DNA of 64,000 bases from Lewinellaceae bacterium. GTDB taxonomy: Bacteria; Bacteroidota; Bacteroidia; Chitinophagales; Saprospiraceae. This document shows, piece after piece, positions 8,301-18,057 of this stretch (the stretch's first letter is position 1; the number at the start of each line of letters is the position of its first letter). A model generated the notes under the pieces. That model was not told the origin of the DNA. It ran no database searches and was given only the letters and a program-made list of their open reading frames with translations. The position numbers and the translations under genes are program-made. The stretch is from the NCBI GenBank assembly GCA_020636255.1, contig JACJYE010000009.1, forward strand, positions 62,001-126,000, in the 5' to 3' direction.

Positions 8301-11300
8301 GGTATCGTAGCCGGCGGCATTCCCTGTGATCAGTGTGATGGTATAACTTCCCGGTTCGGGGAAGGTGGCTACCGGGCTGGCGAGGGTGGAAGTATCCGGT
8401 ACGCCGCCCTCGAAAGCCCAGAAATAGCTGACGGCATTAGCACTGGAAGTATTGGTGAACTGCACCGTCAATGGCGCACAGCCCGTTGTGGTTGTTGCGG
8501 TAAAACCCGCCGACGGAAGGGTTACGACCGTGAGGGGGTGGAAAGCCGTGTCGCTACCGCATGCATTGGTTGCGATGAGCATAACAGAATAAACGCCGTC
8601 GCCCGGGAAAGCATGGGTGGGGTTTGCAGCCGTGCTGGAACCGGAGTCGCCAAAATCCCAGGCGTAACTATTGCCGTTGGTGGTCGTATTGGTAAAAGCG
8701 GCGCTGGTAGCTCCCGCCGTGTAGGTGGTATTAAAGGCGGCGCCGGGAACATCGCCAACCACGATGAAGCCATTCTGGACGATAGTATCTACCGAGCCGG
8801 CGCCGTTGTCGACGGCCAGGGTAACCTGGTAGGCGCCTGGTTGGTTGTACGTTACGGTGGGGTTGGGTAGGGCAGAGGAAGCGGGCGTGCCGCCTTCGAA
8901 GAACCAATGCCAGGATACCGGGTTGCCGATCGTTTCATCGCTGTAGGCGACGGCCATTCCCGGGCAGCCTGTTTGAGTGTCCGCAGAGAAAGCCGCCTGT
9001 ATAGGCTGTTCTGCCATGATGGTTTCGGAAACGGAGGCCTGCCCGCAGTCGTTCGTCGCCGTCAGCGTAACGGTATATTCGCCGGCGCTGGCGTAGGTGT
9101 GGGAGGTGCTTAGCTCGGTGCTGGAGCTACCGTCGCCGAACTGCCATAACACTTCGGTGGCGTCGGTGGAAATGTCGTCAAAATAACCGGTAAGCCCGTC
9201 GACATTGTAGATGAAATCGGGCTCCGGCAGGCCTTGCACCGTGATGTAAGCATTACGCGTGATCGTTTCCGTACCGGCGCCATTGCTTACCGATAGCGTC
9301 ACGTTGTACGTGCCGGGTACATTGTAGGTGACGGTGGGGAAGGGGTCGCTGGAACTGGAAGGCAGGCCTCCCGGGAACTGCCACGACCAGCTATCTACCT
9401 GGCCTATGGTATAATCCTGGAAGTTGACTTCCAAGGGGAAGCACCCGCTGGTGACATCGGCGATAAAGTCGGGCGCCGGCGGCGCTAACGGGATACAATC
9501 GGCACTGACGCGCACGTTGTCGATATACATGCCGTTGCCGTGCTGGTTGACGTTCTCGATCCTGATCTTCACATTGGGTTGGCCGGCAAAGGCCGAGAGG
9601 TTGATCGTCAGGCAGTCGGCGCCGAAAGAGCCGGCATAACACCAATCGGTGGCCAGTGAAGGGGTGAAGGGGGTCGTCAGGTCGGGCGCCGTAGCGAAGT
9701 TGCCACCGCCGTTCTCCTGGCCGGCAAAGACCTGGTTGGGGAAGGTAGCGCCACCGTCGGTAGATACCAGTACCTTGAGCTGGTCGCTGCGCTGCGGGTT
9801 GAAACGGCGGTAAGCATAATCCACCTGCAGGACGATACCGGTCTGGCCGGAAAAGTCCATCGCCGGTGAGACCAGTGCATCGACGGCGCCGGGGCTATTG
9901 TAGAAATAATTGTCCATATAGGCCGCCTGCGAACCGAATTGCGTACCTCCAACCTCTTTGAGTTCCCAACCTTTGCTGTTGTCGGGGTTTACGACCTGCC
10001 AGTTGTTGAGGCCGTTTTCGAAGGTCTCGTAATACAGGTATTTGGTTCCATTATTGTCGACCTGGATATCGGTGTTCAACACCGTAAAGTCGGACCCTCC
10101 GGCGTTGGTGACTTCCAGCGTGACGGTATAGGTGCCGGGAGTGGGGTAGAACACGACGGGGTTCTGGAGGCTTGAAGTAGAAGGGATGCCTCCGGGGAAA
10201 GACCAGCTCCAGGACACGGGGTCATTCTCTGAAGCGTCTGTAAAGGGCACAAAGCCCCCGGCGCAGGCATGTTCCACCGGCGCCTGTATGACGGCCACTG
10301 GAGGCTGCACGCTTCCGCAGGCGCCGAAGCAATTGCCCTGGCCGGCCTTAGCCGAGATGAAGTTGTTGATCGTTGAGGTGGAAGCCGTAGACCATTGAGA
10401 TGTATTTTGTACCGCAGGCGCCATGATGAACGGGCTGCCGGAGGCATCGTGGCTGGCGTTGAAGTTGTGCCCTATCTCGTGGGCCTGCAATACCCGCAGC
10501 AGGTCGGCATTGGTGGAAAAGCGCTGCAGGACGTTGTACTCCAGGTTGGAGCACAGGCCGCCTACCCAGGCTACGCCGATCACATCACCGCTCAGGTTGC
10601 GGTTGGTCCACAAAGACGCCACGTCTTTGGATATGGCGCCGAAACCGCCGGAGTTGCCCCAACTGGTGAATGCATCGAGCAGGTCGCCCGAATTGGTGGT
10701 CGAAGGCCAGGGGTCGCATGACGAACAGGTGGATACGAAATAGGTGACTACAGCGAAGACGATCTGGTTGCTGAACTCATTATCGTAGTTGCTTTGCACA
10801 TTGTTCAGCACGCCGAGCATGAAATCCTCTGCACCGGTAGCGGACCCGAACACGCTGAACAACTGAAAATCTGCCGCCAGTGCGACATCGGCCTGGTAGC
10901 AGGCCATAACGGAGCGCTCCATGTCGGGCGCCGGCCTTATAGCTTGCGGGAATTCATGGGCTTCGTCGGTGGCGCAGTTCCATTCGGGCTTGCGAATGAT
11001 GGCAGAGGCAGGGTAGGCCACATAGTAGTCTTCGGGATAGCGCTTGTCGAAGAGCCAGGCGGGTTCGATATAGTACGTTTCTCCGCCTGCTTCCAGGAAG
11101 CCATAAATGAAGTGCTCGTTGACCGTCAGGCGCACGCCGCCGCCCTGTGGAAGCAGGGCCTGTCCTTTAAAGGTACGGGTTGCCGAGCGGGGCTGGTACT
11201 GCCGCCCATTCTCCGTTTGCAGGACGAAGGAGTAGTTGTCTGTCCGCACCTCATTAGGCACCAGGCTGACAGGCCAGTCGTAGTCGCTACCCAGGCGCAG

Positions 11301-11507
11301 GTGGAAGCTGGCGCCCCCATCTGCCGCGCTTTGAAGATAGCTGTGTATGGCCGGTGCGTCGATATGATACACTCCAAAATGGGTAAACGACTGTGTGAGC
11401 TCCGCAGATGGAGCGCCTTCGATGGCCTGTCCGCGAAAAATGGGCTGGCCCAGCGCCAGGGTGGCCCAAAAGGGCAATAACAAGAGGAGTAAGCAGGGTC
11501 TTTGCAT
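5379..11507 (-). CDS. Giant secreted metalloprotease with about 17 PKD modules and T9SS sorting domain
   Basis: 2042 aa. Signal peptide residues 1-20. Residues about 195-390 form a reprolysin-like (M12B-type) zinc metalloprotease with HEIGHNFNASHD at 343-354 and a Met-turn at IMAP (361-364). A first PKD module follows (about 402-485), then a region resembling a MAM or jelly-roll domain (about 490-670), then a long train of PKD modules. These alternate between a type with GCAP(L/F)TV and a shorter type with WDFGD. The last 85 or so residues (VFPNPNHGAF onward) are a T9SS sorting domain. It is probably a surface-attached or secreted protease acting on proteins outside the cell. Three 477-bp units inside the gene are almost identical. 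Substrate and cleavage specificity are unknown. Confidence 0.88.
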   Translation of the reverse strand: MQRPCLLLLLLPFWATLALGQPIFRGQAIEGAPSAELTQSFTHFGVYHIDAPAIHSYLQSAADGGASFHLRLGSDYDWPVSLVPNEVRTDNYSFVLQTENGRQYQPRSATRTFKGQALLPQGGGVRLTVNEHFIYGFLEAGGETYYIEPAWLFDKRYPEDYYVAYPASAIIRKPEWNCATDEAHEFPQAIRPAPDMERSVMACYQADVALAADFQLFSVFGSATGAEDFMLGVLNNVQSNYDNEFSNQIVFAVVTYFVSTCSSCDPWPSTTNSGDLLDAFTSWGNSGGFGAISKDVASLWTNRNLSGDVIGVAWVGGLCSNLEYNVLQRFSTNADLLRVLQAHEIGHNFNASHDASGSPFIMAPAVQNTSQWSTASTSTINNFISAKAGQGNCFGACGSVQPPVAVIQAPVEHACAGGFVPFTDASENDPVSWSWSFPGGIPSTSSLQNPVVFYPTPGTYTVTLEVTNAGGSDFTVLNTDIQVDNNGTKYLYYETFENGLNNWQVVNPDNSKGWELKEVGGTQFGSQAAYMDNYFYNSPGAVDALVSPAMDFSGQTGIVLQVDYAYRRFNPQRSDQLKVLVSTDGGATFPNQVFAGQENGGGNFATAPDLTTPFTPSLATDWCYAGSFGADCLTINLSAFAGQPNVKIRIENVNQHGNGMYIDNVRVSADCIPLAPPAPDFIADVTSGCFPLEVNFQDYTIGQVDSWSWQFPGGLPSSSSDPFPTVTYNVPGTYNVTLSVSNGAGTETITRNAYITVQGLPEPDFIYNVDGLTGYFDDISTDATEVLWQFGDGSSSTELSTSHTYASAGEYTVTLTATNDCGQASVSETIMAEQPIQAAFSADTQTGCPGMAVAYSDETIGNPVSWHWFFEGGTPASSALPNPTVTYNQPGAYQVTLAVDNGAGSVDTIVQNGFIVVGDVPGAAFNTTYTAGATSAAFTNTTTNGNSYAWDFGDSGSSTAANPTHAFPGDGVYSVMLIATNACGSDTAFHPLTVVTLPSAGFTATTTTGCAPLTVQFTNTSSANAVSYFWAFEGGVPDTSTLASPVATFPEPGSYTITLITGNAAGYDTTTQMVAVTGPPQAGFTVASTLGETDIQTANTSVGASSYLWDFGDDNVAVGPAPAHTYTADGLYTIIMVATNACGSDTASQEITIITAPTASFEISGNSGCAPFTVQPSDLSSSNATAWLWSAPGASPESSTDQNPVFVFNAPGSYTIELEVSNAAGSSSYALPVTVGGPPQAGFTVASTLGETDIQTANTSVGASSYLWDFGDDNVAVGPAPAHTYTADGLYTIIMVATNACGSDTASQEITIITAPTASFEISGNSGCAPFTVQPSDLSSSNATAWLWSAPGASPESSTDQNPVFVFNAPGSYTIELEVSNAAGSSSYALPVTVGGPPQAGFTVASTLGETDIQTANTSVGASSYLWDFGDDNVAVGPAPAHTYTADGLYTIVMVATNACGSDTASQEITIITAPTASFEISGNSGCAPFTVQPSDLSSSNATAWLWSAPGASPESSTDQNPVFVFNAPGSYTIELEVSNAAGSSSYALPVTVGGPPQAEFNFAVNGISVQFSNSTQNSNTAFWSFGDGETSALLSPEHAYSAPGDYLVSLTAGNECGETTVTDTVTISLSAPVAAFTSTNTEGCAPLTVTFTNQSANGESYQWQFPGGTPSTSTEENPVVIYETPGIYSVSLVATNPAGSGALTKMDLVKIDGPPEGGFTYELTEVTASFTNTSSNADTYLWLFGDGESSTEESPVHSFPGAGDFAVQLITANGCGQDTAGQVVSVVGEAPTPAITASDSMGCAPFTVQFQGSYSGGGPDSWSWSFPGGEPAVSAEQNPIVVYNEAGAYSASLTVSNAFGENSTAWAGTVAVNTAPTASFTFSQQDASISIDSVTTGDGWSYFWDFGDGNNSMETAPVHTYAANGIYTVTLTVTNECGEAKETAQVEVMITGLEDEAWLESLLVFPNPNHGAFTVAVEGQPANSLQLGLYNVVGQRLLSVEEDFHTGQGRYLLDASALPAGVYVVEVIAGGRRAYRRVVVE
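6834..8276 (-). repeat. Three tandem 477-bp units inside the PKD protease gene
   Basis: The anchor CTGCGGCGGCCCG starts at 6834, 7311 and 7788, and a fourth partial copy at 8265; spacing is exactly 477 bp. Each unit encodes 159 residues, that is two PKD modules. The copies differ by only a few bases, whereas other PKD modules in the gene are strongly diverged, so the triplication is recent or kept uniform by gene conversion. Because 477 is a multiple of 3, gain or loss of a unit keeps the frame. Confidence 0.92.
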
Positions 11508-11938
11508 GATGCTATTTTACAGTTTGATGCTTTTTCCGTGTGCAGGAAAGATCAGTGAAAGCCTGTTTTCAAAAGCCTTTTGGTAAGAATATTAGCTAGG
11601 TGTAATGCCGTGTGTTTGGCGCTTCCAATGTGTCGGGATGTCTGGAGGTTAGGGCTGGCGCCATTTCGGGGCATGAAATTAAGGGTAAAATGGGGATTGT
11701 AAAAGAGCATTTTGATTTTCGCCGGGTATCTTACATTTACGCAAGTGCTAAGCAACGATCAACATCTCCAATGGAGGGCTTGTTTTTTGTCCAGGCACTT
11801 GCTTAAGTTTTTGTTAAAGCGGCGCGTTTCAGGCAACCAAAGGGGCGCCTGGAGGAACCCTATTCTCTGGTATTTGTTATTTCCTTAACCTCAAATTGCG
11901 ATCAACAACCCTATCTTTGTATAAAATTCAAATAACCT
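11508..11938. other. Divergent intergenic region
   Basis: 431 nt between the giant protease gene and the small outer-membrane-type gene. It holds the -7 box at 11912-11919 and a short inverted pair GCAAGTGC (near 11742) / GCACTTGC (near 11796). I found no RNA gene or supportable small protein gene. Confidence 0.5.
11912..11919 (+). promoter_or_regulatory. -7 box of the 11939 gene
   Basis: TATCTTTG matches TAnnTTTG exactly and ends 19 nt before the ATG. No TTG lies at the expected upstream distance. Confidence 0.5.
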
Positions 11939-12559
11939 ATGAAAAGGATCTTACAATTGAGCCTGCTGCTCCTCGTACTGCTGCTTGCTTTTCAGGTAGA
12001 CGGCTATGGGCAGCGTTCGAAAAAGAAAAAATCGGAAACGGATAAGTACTTTGACGAGAGCGGCAGCTTTGCCAGCCATCTTTGGTATGGTGGCGGCTTT
12101 TCGTTGGGGTTTTCCGGCAACAGCTTCGAGAGCATATTCCAGTTCGGCCTTTCGCCGATGGTGGGGTATAAGATCACGGATAAATTCTCCGTCGGGCCGC
12201 GCGCATCGCTGATGTACATTCTATACCGGGCGGAAACCGGGACGATCGACGGCGTAGAGTCCACCAACCTGTTCAACTATGGCCTGGGAGCCTTTACCCG
12301 CTTCAAGATCGCCCGCACCATCTTCGCCCATGCCGAGTACGGCTTTGACAATGAGGTGTCCTCCCTTTCTTATAATACCGTCAGCCGCGACTGGCAGGTC
12401 AACCGCCGCCTGACCAATAACGCCTTTATCGGGGGGGGCTACAACGACGGCAACGGCGTATGGGGCTATGAGATCTATCTGCTGTACAACCTCCTGCAGG
12501 ACGACAACTCCCTCGACCTGCCTTTTGATATCCGCTTCGGGTTTACATACAATTTTTAA
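11939..12559 (+). CDS. Small secreted protein, probable outer-membrane beta-barrel
   Basis: 206 aa. A signal peptide (about residues 1-25) is followed by a short Lys-rich stretch. The rest has alternating hydrophobic and polar strands with many Gly, Tyr and Phe residues and ends in Phe (FTYNF), as porin-like outer-membrane barrels do. Phrases such as PMVGYKITDKFSVGPRASLMY resemble the opa-like barrel proteins common in Bacteroidota. Transport, adhesion or another role cannot be assigned. It is monocistronic, with its own -7 box and a strong terminator downstream. Confidence 0.7.
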   Translation: MKRILQLSLLLLVLLLAFQVDGYGQRSKKKKSETDKYFDESGSFASHLWYGGGFSLGFSGNSFESIFQFGLSPMVGYKITDKFSVGPRASLMYILYRAETGTIDGVESTNLFNYGLGAFTRFKIARTIFAHAEYGFDNEVSSLSYNTVSRDWQVNRRLTNNAFIGGGYNDGNGVWGYEIYLLYNLLQDDNSLDLPFDIRFGFTYNF

Positions 12560-12618
12560 AAAAAACCTGGGTATCCCGCTGAGACTGCTTACGCCGGCAT
12601 AGGCCCGGCGGCCCAATA

Positions 12619-12660
12619 AGAAGGCCCGGGGTGTTTGAACACCACCGGGCCTCTTCTTTT
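12619..12660. terminator. Bidirectional intrinsic terminator
   Basis: A GC-rich hairpin (AGAAGGCCCGG pairing with CCGGGCCTCTT, short loop) is followed by TCTTTT on the plus strand. It lies between two convergent genes and could end transcription from both sides. Confidence 0.7.
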
Positions 12661-12681
12661 CTCAATAGGTGCGTAATATCT

Positions 12682-15600
12682 TTACGGCCGCACAACGATC
12701 AGCTTTTTCACTTTCACGTCGCCGCCATTATTGAGGTACACGATGTACAGCCCTGCCTGCCAGCTGGTAGCCTGCAACTCGTAACGGTTCTCACCTGGAA
12801 CTGAGAGCACTTGCAGGTTTTCCACGGCCTGGCCTCTGCTGTCGAGGATCCGGAGTCTACTTACCGGTGCGGCTTCTTCGCTCAGCCGGAAGGAGGCCAC
12901 GATGTTCTCGGATGCAGGGTTGGGCGCTATCACCAGCGATTGGATCGTGCCGGCCTGTTCGCCGGCCTGCTCTTCGGCAAAGCCCGGGCTGTCGATGCGG
13001 TTGACGACGACGAAGTTGTCGGACAGGTCCCAGCAATCATCGGACAGTGCGGCCACAGATGCTGTGTCGCCCGGCGCAGCGATAATGGCGCCCGTATAGG
13101 ATAGCCCCCATACGCGGCTGACGCCGGGGCCGTCATCTTCAAAGTCTTTCGTATCCCCGTTCAGCATCTCCAGAATGACGTTGTCGGCATCCGTTATGAC
13201 GTAGGTGAACGGCGCATTGGGGGCAGCGCCGATGCTGACAAAGGTGATCTCATCCGGAATGGAATCGCCTACGATGACGTTCACTACATCCTCGCCCTGG
13301 CCCGTCAGCACCAGGCCTCCATTGGGCGCTTCACGGACGACCGTGATGTAGTTGTCCGACAATTGGTAACAGTCGCTGGCTACCTGTTCGGTGAGGATAT
13401 CGTCATTGAAGCCCAGCAATATGTCGCCATTCAGGGATACCCCCCAAATGTGATATATGCCGGGAGCTGCTCCTTCGAAGTCGATGAAGTTGCTTTCCAC
13501 ATCGGCTACGATCACCCGGTTGTTCCCGTTGGTAATGATGTAGCGATAGTTCGCATCTGCACTGCTCGTCTCCATGATGACCAGGTCGGGGATGCCATCC
13601 GGGCAGGTGTAGATCGTATCCAGGCCGGAAACCGTGGAAACGGCGCCTCCATCGACATCGGGCCCGCGGTAAACGGACACGAAGTTGCCGGAAAGCTCAA
13701 AACAGCTGCTGGACAGGGTGGCCGTTGTTACGTCCTGTCCCAGGAAGGCGTTCAGGAATCCAGTGTAGGAAAGGCCCCATACGTGGTAGTATCCTACCGG
13801 CAGCGGCACGAAATCGACCTCGCTCTCCGTATAGATGCCCAGGGCGACGTTGCTGGTGTCGGTAAGTATATAGACATAGGCGTTGATGGCCGTGCTGGAC
13901 GTCTCCAGCGGGACGATGCCGCTGTCGGGGCCAGGGCACACCTGTACAGCTGTTGCGCCGTTGGAAGACACCATACCCCCTTCCGGCAGGTCGCGGATAA
14001 TGGTGATGGGTTCGGCCGCAAAGTCGTAACAAGCGCTGGAAGGTATAGCAGTGGTGATGTCGTCGCCTATGTTCAGCGTCAACGTGCCGGTATAGGAGAT
14101 GCCCCATATTTTTGCAATGCCAGGGCCAGCAAGTTCGAAGTTGAACTCGTCGCCGGGGATGAAGCCGATCACGATGTTGTCCTCATTGGTGACAGCAAAG
14201 GTGTACGATGCATCCGTTGCGGAAGTGGTGGCGAAGAACTGTATCAGGTCTGCTACGCCGTCGCCAACGCATAGGTTAAGCTCCGTAACGCCTACCCCGG
14301 CGCTGGTGAAAATGGTCGCGCCATCTACCCCGATAGCCGATATTTCCAGGAAGTTATCGGTCAGGTCGTAACAATCGGTCGACAGGCTGATATCAAAAAT
14401 GTTATCGCCGGGGATGACGATGGGGTTGCCGGTGAAGGCCAGGCCATAAACCCTGTACGTGCCTGCCAGGGCATTATTAAAGTTGAAAGCCGTCGTGTCC
14501 AGCGCGCTGATGATAAAGTCGTTCTCGTCGGTGACGATATACAGGTAGTTGGAGTTGGATGCGCCGTCTACCACGAACTCAACGACATCGGAGAATGCAT
14601 CGCCGACACAGATCTCAACATTGACTGGCCCTGCGCCGGAAGAGATGAGCCCGGCATCAGGCGTTTCCAGCGTAACCGTCACGAAGTTGTCGGACAGGTC
14701 GAAGCAATCGTCGCTCAGCGATACGGCTGCAGCGTCGTCGCCTATTGCGGCGGTGAGGTTGCCCGTATAGGCCAGCCCCCAGATGCGCAGTACGCCGGTT
14801 GGCGTGCTGTCGAAGTCGAAACTGTCGCCGGTGGGCAGGCTCACGATGATGTTATTTTCGTCAGTGATCACGTAGGTATACAGCCCTGCCGTACCGCTGC
14901 TATCCACCGAAACGATATCGGGGCTGCCGTCGCCCGGGCAGATATACACTTCTGTAGTGCCGTTCTGCCTGGCTACAGTACCCCCATCCGGCGTTACCCG
15001 TACCACGGTGATATAGTTGTCGGACAGGTCGAAACAATCGTCGCTCAGGGCCACGGCGGTGGCGTCATCACCTATAACAGCGGTGAGCGTGCCGGAATAG
15101 GCCAGCCCCCAGATGTGGCAGGTACCGGCCGGCGCGTTATCGAAGTCGAAGCTGTCGCCGGCGGGGATATTCAGGATGACGTTGTTTTCGTCGGTGATCA
15201 CATAGGTGTACAGGCCCTGTGTGCCGCTACTGTCGGCCGAAACGATATTCGGCATGCCGTCGCCCGGGCAGACATAGACTTCCGTCTCACCGTTTTCGGT
15301 TGCCACGATACCACCCACCGGCACCTGCCGGATCACGGCCACATAGTTGTCGGACAGGTCGAAGCAGTCATCGGAAAGTTGCACCGCGCCGGCGTCGTCG
15401 CCAACGACAGCAGTGATAGAGCCGGTATAGGCCAGGCCCCAAACACGGGAAATACCTACGCCGGCGATGTCGAAGTCTACCTCGTCACCGGACAGAATGG
15501 ATAAGATGATATTGTTTTCGTCAGTGATGACGTAAGCATACGGGCCGGAAGTGCCTGTGCTGTCGAAGCGGATGATGTCGGGGTTGCCGTCGCCCGGGCA

Positions 15601-18057
15601 GATGGCCACTTCCGTCGCGCCGTCTTCGGTGGCTACCGTGCCGCCGTCAGGCGCCTGGCGGATAACGGTGATATAGTTTTCCGACAAGCTGAAGCAGTCG
15701 TCGCTCAGGTTGACGAGTGAGGCGGTATCGCCGGTTACGGCGGTGAGGTTGCCGGTATAGGCCAGGCCCCAGGCCCGGCAGATGCCCGTTGGCGCAGCGT
15801 CGAAATCCTGGCTATCGCCCGCAGGCAGGGCCAGGATGACGTTATTGGTATCGGTGATGATATAGGCATACGGGCCGCTCGAGGTACCCGTGCTGTCGAA
15901 GCGGACAATATCGGGGTTGCCATCGCCCGGGCAGGTGTAAACGGTGGTTTCGCCGTCTTCAGTGGCTACCGTGCCGCCTTCGGGCAATTCCCGTACTATC
16001 GTGATGAAGTTGTTAGACAGGTCGAAGCAGTCGTCCGACAGCGTCGCCGTCGTCAGCGTATCGCCGGGGGAAGCGGTGAGGCTGCCGGTATAGGCCAGGC
16101 CCCAGAGGTGGCAATTACCCGGAGGCGCGACGTCGAAATCGAAATTGTCGGTTCCCGGGAAGCCCAGAATGACATCGTTTTCGTCGGTGATGACATAAAC
16201 GAAGGGCGTGATACCCGCAAAAACGCTATCGAAGCGGACGATATCGGGATTGCCGTCGCCCGGGCAGGTGTATACCGTTGTTTCACCATCTTCCGTTTCC
16301 ACCTGGCCGGCTTCCGGCGTCTGCGTGATCACGGCGATGTAGTTATCAGACAAGCTGAAGCAACCGTCGGACAGCACGGAGGCCGAAGCGGTGTCGCCAA
16401 CTGCTGCGGTGAGGCTGCCGGAATAGGCCAGGCCCCAGATGTAGGATATACCAACCGGAGCGCCATCAAAATCGAAGCTGTCACCCGCAGGGATGTTCAG
16501 GATGATGCCCTGTTCATCGGTAATGAGGTAGGTGAAGGAACCTACCGCGCCGGTGCTGTCGAAAGAAAGCAGGTCGGCATTACCGTCGCCCGGGCAGGTA
16601 TACTTCAGGTTAGACCCGTCGCTGAAAAGGATCTCACCACCGATAGCTGTCTCCCGGCTGATGGTGATGAAGTTGGCCGAAAGGCCGAAACAGCCATCGG
16701 CGAGCACTACGCTGGCTGCATCGTCGCCCACCTCGGCGAGCAGGTTGCCTGCGTAGGCCAGCCCCCACACCCGGCATATACCGGTGCCGGCGCCGTCGAA
16801 GTCAAAAGTGCCGTCCGGGGCGAAGGCCAGGATGATGTTGTTCTCATCGGTGATGAGGTAGGTATAGTTGTCGGCGCCGGGCGAGTCGTTCGTGAACGTG
16901 AACAGGTCGGCTTCGCCATCACCGACACAGGCCAGGGCTTCGGTGTCGCCGTTATCCAGAGCAACCGACCCGCCTTCGGCTACCTGCCTGATGACGGTGA
17001 TATAGTTGTCGGACAGGTCGAAACAGTCGGAGCTGAGCGTAGCGGTGCCGGCATCCTGGCCGGGGGCTGCAAGCAGGTTGCCCGTATAAGACAGGCCCCA
17101 AACGCGCCATTCCCCGGAGCCCGGGCTTTCGAAATCGTAGTTGTCGGTGTCCACCACCTCGATGATGGTGTTGTTTTCGTCCGTTATGAGGTAGACGTAT
17201 GCCGTGGTGGCGGCGCTTTGATGGGTGAAGGAAAGCACGTCCGCAACGCCGTCTTCCACGCAAATGGTGGTGGAAGCCGTTCCGTTCGACAGCTCAACCG
17301 TTCCGCCATCGGGTTGTGAGCTGGTGACCTCGATGAAGTTTTCCGAAACCCCGTAACAATCGCCCGCCAGTTGGGATACCCCTACGGTGTCACCCACCAT
17401 GGCTTCGATGTTGCCGCCATGGGCCAGGCCCCATACCCGGTAGACACCCTCGGCAGAGCCTTCAAAGTCGTAAGAGCTGCCGCTGGCGATATCGATAATG
17501 ACGTTGTTCTCATCGGTGATGAGGTAGGCGTATTGCTGGCCGGCAGTAGAGGTATTGGTGAATTCCAGCACGTCGGGCGTGCCGTCGCCGGTACAGACAA
17601 AGGCCGAGGTGTTGCCGTCGACAGTAGACACAGCTCCGGCATCGGGCACGAAGTTGATGACCGGGATGTAGTTGTTCGTCAGGTTCCAGCAGAGCGTGGC
17701 CAGTTGGGCGGTAGTAGCATCCTCTCCGAGATGGACGGTTGGCGTTCCCAGAAAGGAGAAGGCCCATACGCGGAGGTTGCCACCGCCCAGGCCTTCGAAG
17801 CTGATCACATTGCTTAGGCCGAAGTGCAGGATGATGTTGTTTTCATCGGTAACGAGGTAGCCAAATGGCATCGCAAAAGGCTTGACCTTAAATCGGTAGG
17901 TAGTGGCTATGCCGTCGCCTTCGCAGGTGATGATCTCCGTTGCCCCCCCTACCACAGAAAGGTTAGCGTCGATACAACTTACGTTGGTTTGGGATTGGGC
18001 CACAGGGCTTACAAGGAGTAACAGGGCTAGCGCCTGTAGTAAAACTCTGAGTTTCAT
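12682..18057 (-). CDS. Giant T9SS-secreted protein built from 15 copies of an unrecognised domain
   Basis: 1791 aa. Signal peptide at residues 1-22. Residues about 25-1690 are 15 consecutive repeats of roughly 105-110 aa. Each has the order GG.V, C.GDG..D, Y.Y(V/L)ITDENN.I, DF(D/E), R(V/I)WGLAY(T/S)G, GD.A, then CF.LS(D/E)NYI.V. Most copies contain two Cys, one in C.GDG and one in CF.LS, which could form a disulphide. The last copy lacks the first Cys. The last 85 or so residues (IAPNPASENIV onward, ending LIVVRP) are a T9SS sorting domain. I do not recognise the repeat; an extracellular beta-sandwich stalk or adhesin is a reasonable guess. A G10 tract lies 90-99 nt upstream of the start. Confidence 0.85.
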   Translation of the reverse strand: MKLRVLLQALALLLLVSPVAQSQTNVSCIDANLSVVGGATEIITCEGDGIATTYRFKVKPFAMPFGYLVTDENNIILHFGLSNVISFEGLGGGNLRVWAFSFLGTPTVHLGEDATTAQLATLCWNLTNNYIPVINFVPDAGAVSTVDGNTSAFVCTGDGTPDVLEFTNTSTAGQQYAYLITDENNVIIDIASGSSYDFEGSAEGVYRVWGLAHGGNIEAMVGDTVGVSQLAGDCYGVSENFIEVTSSQPDGGTVELSNGTASTTICVEDGVADVLSFTHQSAATTAYVYLITDENNTIIEVVDTDNYDFESPGSGEWRVWGLSYTGNLLAAPGQDAGTATLSSDCFDLSDNYITVIRQVAEGGSVALDNGDTEALACVGDGEADLFTFTNDSPGADNYTYLITDENNIILAFAPDGTFDFDGAGTGICRVWGLAYAGNLLAEVGDDAASVVLADGCFGLSANFITISRETAIGGEILFSDGSNLKYTCPGDGNADLLSFDSTGAVGSFTYLITDEQGIILNIPAGDSFDFDGAPVGISYIWGLAYSGSLTAAVGDTASASVLSDGCFSLSDNYIAVITQTPEAGQVETEDGETTVYTCPGDGNPDIVRFDSVFAGITPFVYVITDENDVILGFPGTDNFDFDVAPPGNCHLWGLAYTGSLTASPGDTLTTATLSDDCFDLSNNFITIVRELPEGGTVATEDGETTVYTCPGDGNPDIVRFDSTGTSSGPYAYIITDTNNVILALPAGDSQDFDAAPTGICRAWGLAYTGNLTAVTGDTASLVNLSDDCFSLSENYITVIRQAPDGGTVATEDGATEVAICPGDGNPDIIRFDSTGTSGPYAYVITDENNIILSILSGDEVDFDIAGVGISRVWGLAYTGSITAVVGDDAGAVQLSDDCFDLSDNYVAVIRQVPVGGIVATENGETEVYVCPGDGMPNIVSADSSGTQGLYTYVITDENNVILNIPAGDSFDFDNAPAGTCHIWGLAYSGTLTAVIGDDATAVALSDDCFDLSDNYITVVRVTPDGGTVARQNGTTEVYICPGDGSPDIVSVDSSGTAGLYTYVITDENNIIVSLPTGDSFDFDSTPTGVLRIWGLAYTGNLTAAIGDDAAAVSLSDDCFDLSDNFVTVTLETPDAGLISSGAGPVNVEICVGDAFSDVVEFVVDGASNSNYLYIVTDENDFIISALDTTAFNFNNALAGTYRVYGLAFTGNPIVIPGDNIFDISLSTDCYDLTDNFLEISAIGVDGATIFTSAGVGVTELNLCVGDGVADLIQFFATTSATDASYTFAVTNEDNIVIGFIPGDEFNFELAGPGIAKIWGISYTGTLTLNIGDDITTAIPSSACYDFAAEPITIIRDLPEGGMVSSNGATAVQVCPGPDSGIVPLETSSTAINAYVYILTDTSNVALGIYTESEVDFVPLPVGYYHVWGLSYTGFLNAFLGQDVTTATLSSSCFELSGNFVSVYRGPDVDGGAVSTVSGLDTIYTCPDGIPDLVIMETSSADANYRYIITNGNNRVIVADVESNFIDFEGAAPGIYHIWGVSLNGDILLGFNDDILTEQVASDCYQLSDNYITVVREAPNGGLVLTGQGEDVVNVIVGDSIPDEITFVSIGAAPNAPFTYVITDADNVILEMLNGDTKDFEDDGPGVSRVWGLSYTGAIIAAPGDTASVAALSDDCWDLSDNFVVVNRIDSPGFAEEQAGEQAGTIQSLVIAPNPASENIVASFRLSEEAAPVSRLRILDSRGQAVENLQVLSVPGENRYELQATSWQAGLYIVYLNNGGDVKVKKLIVVRP

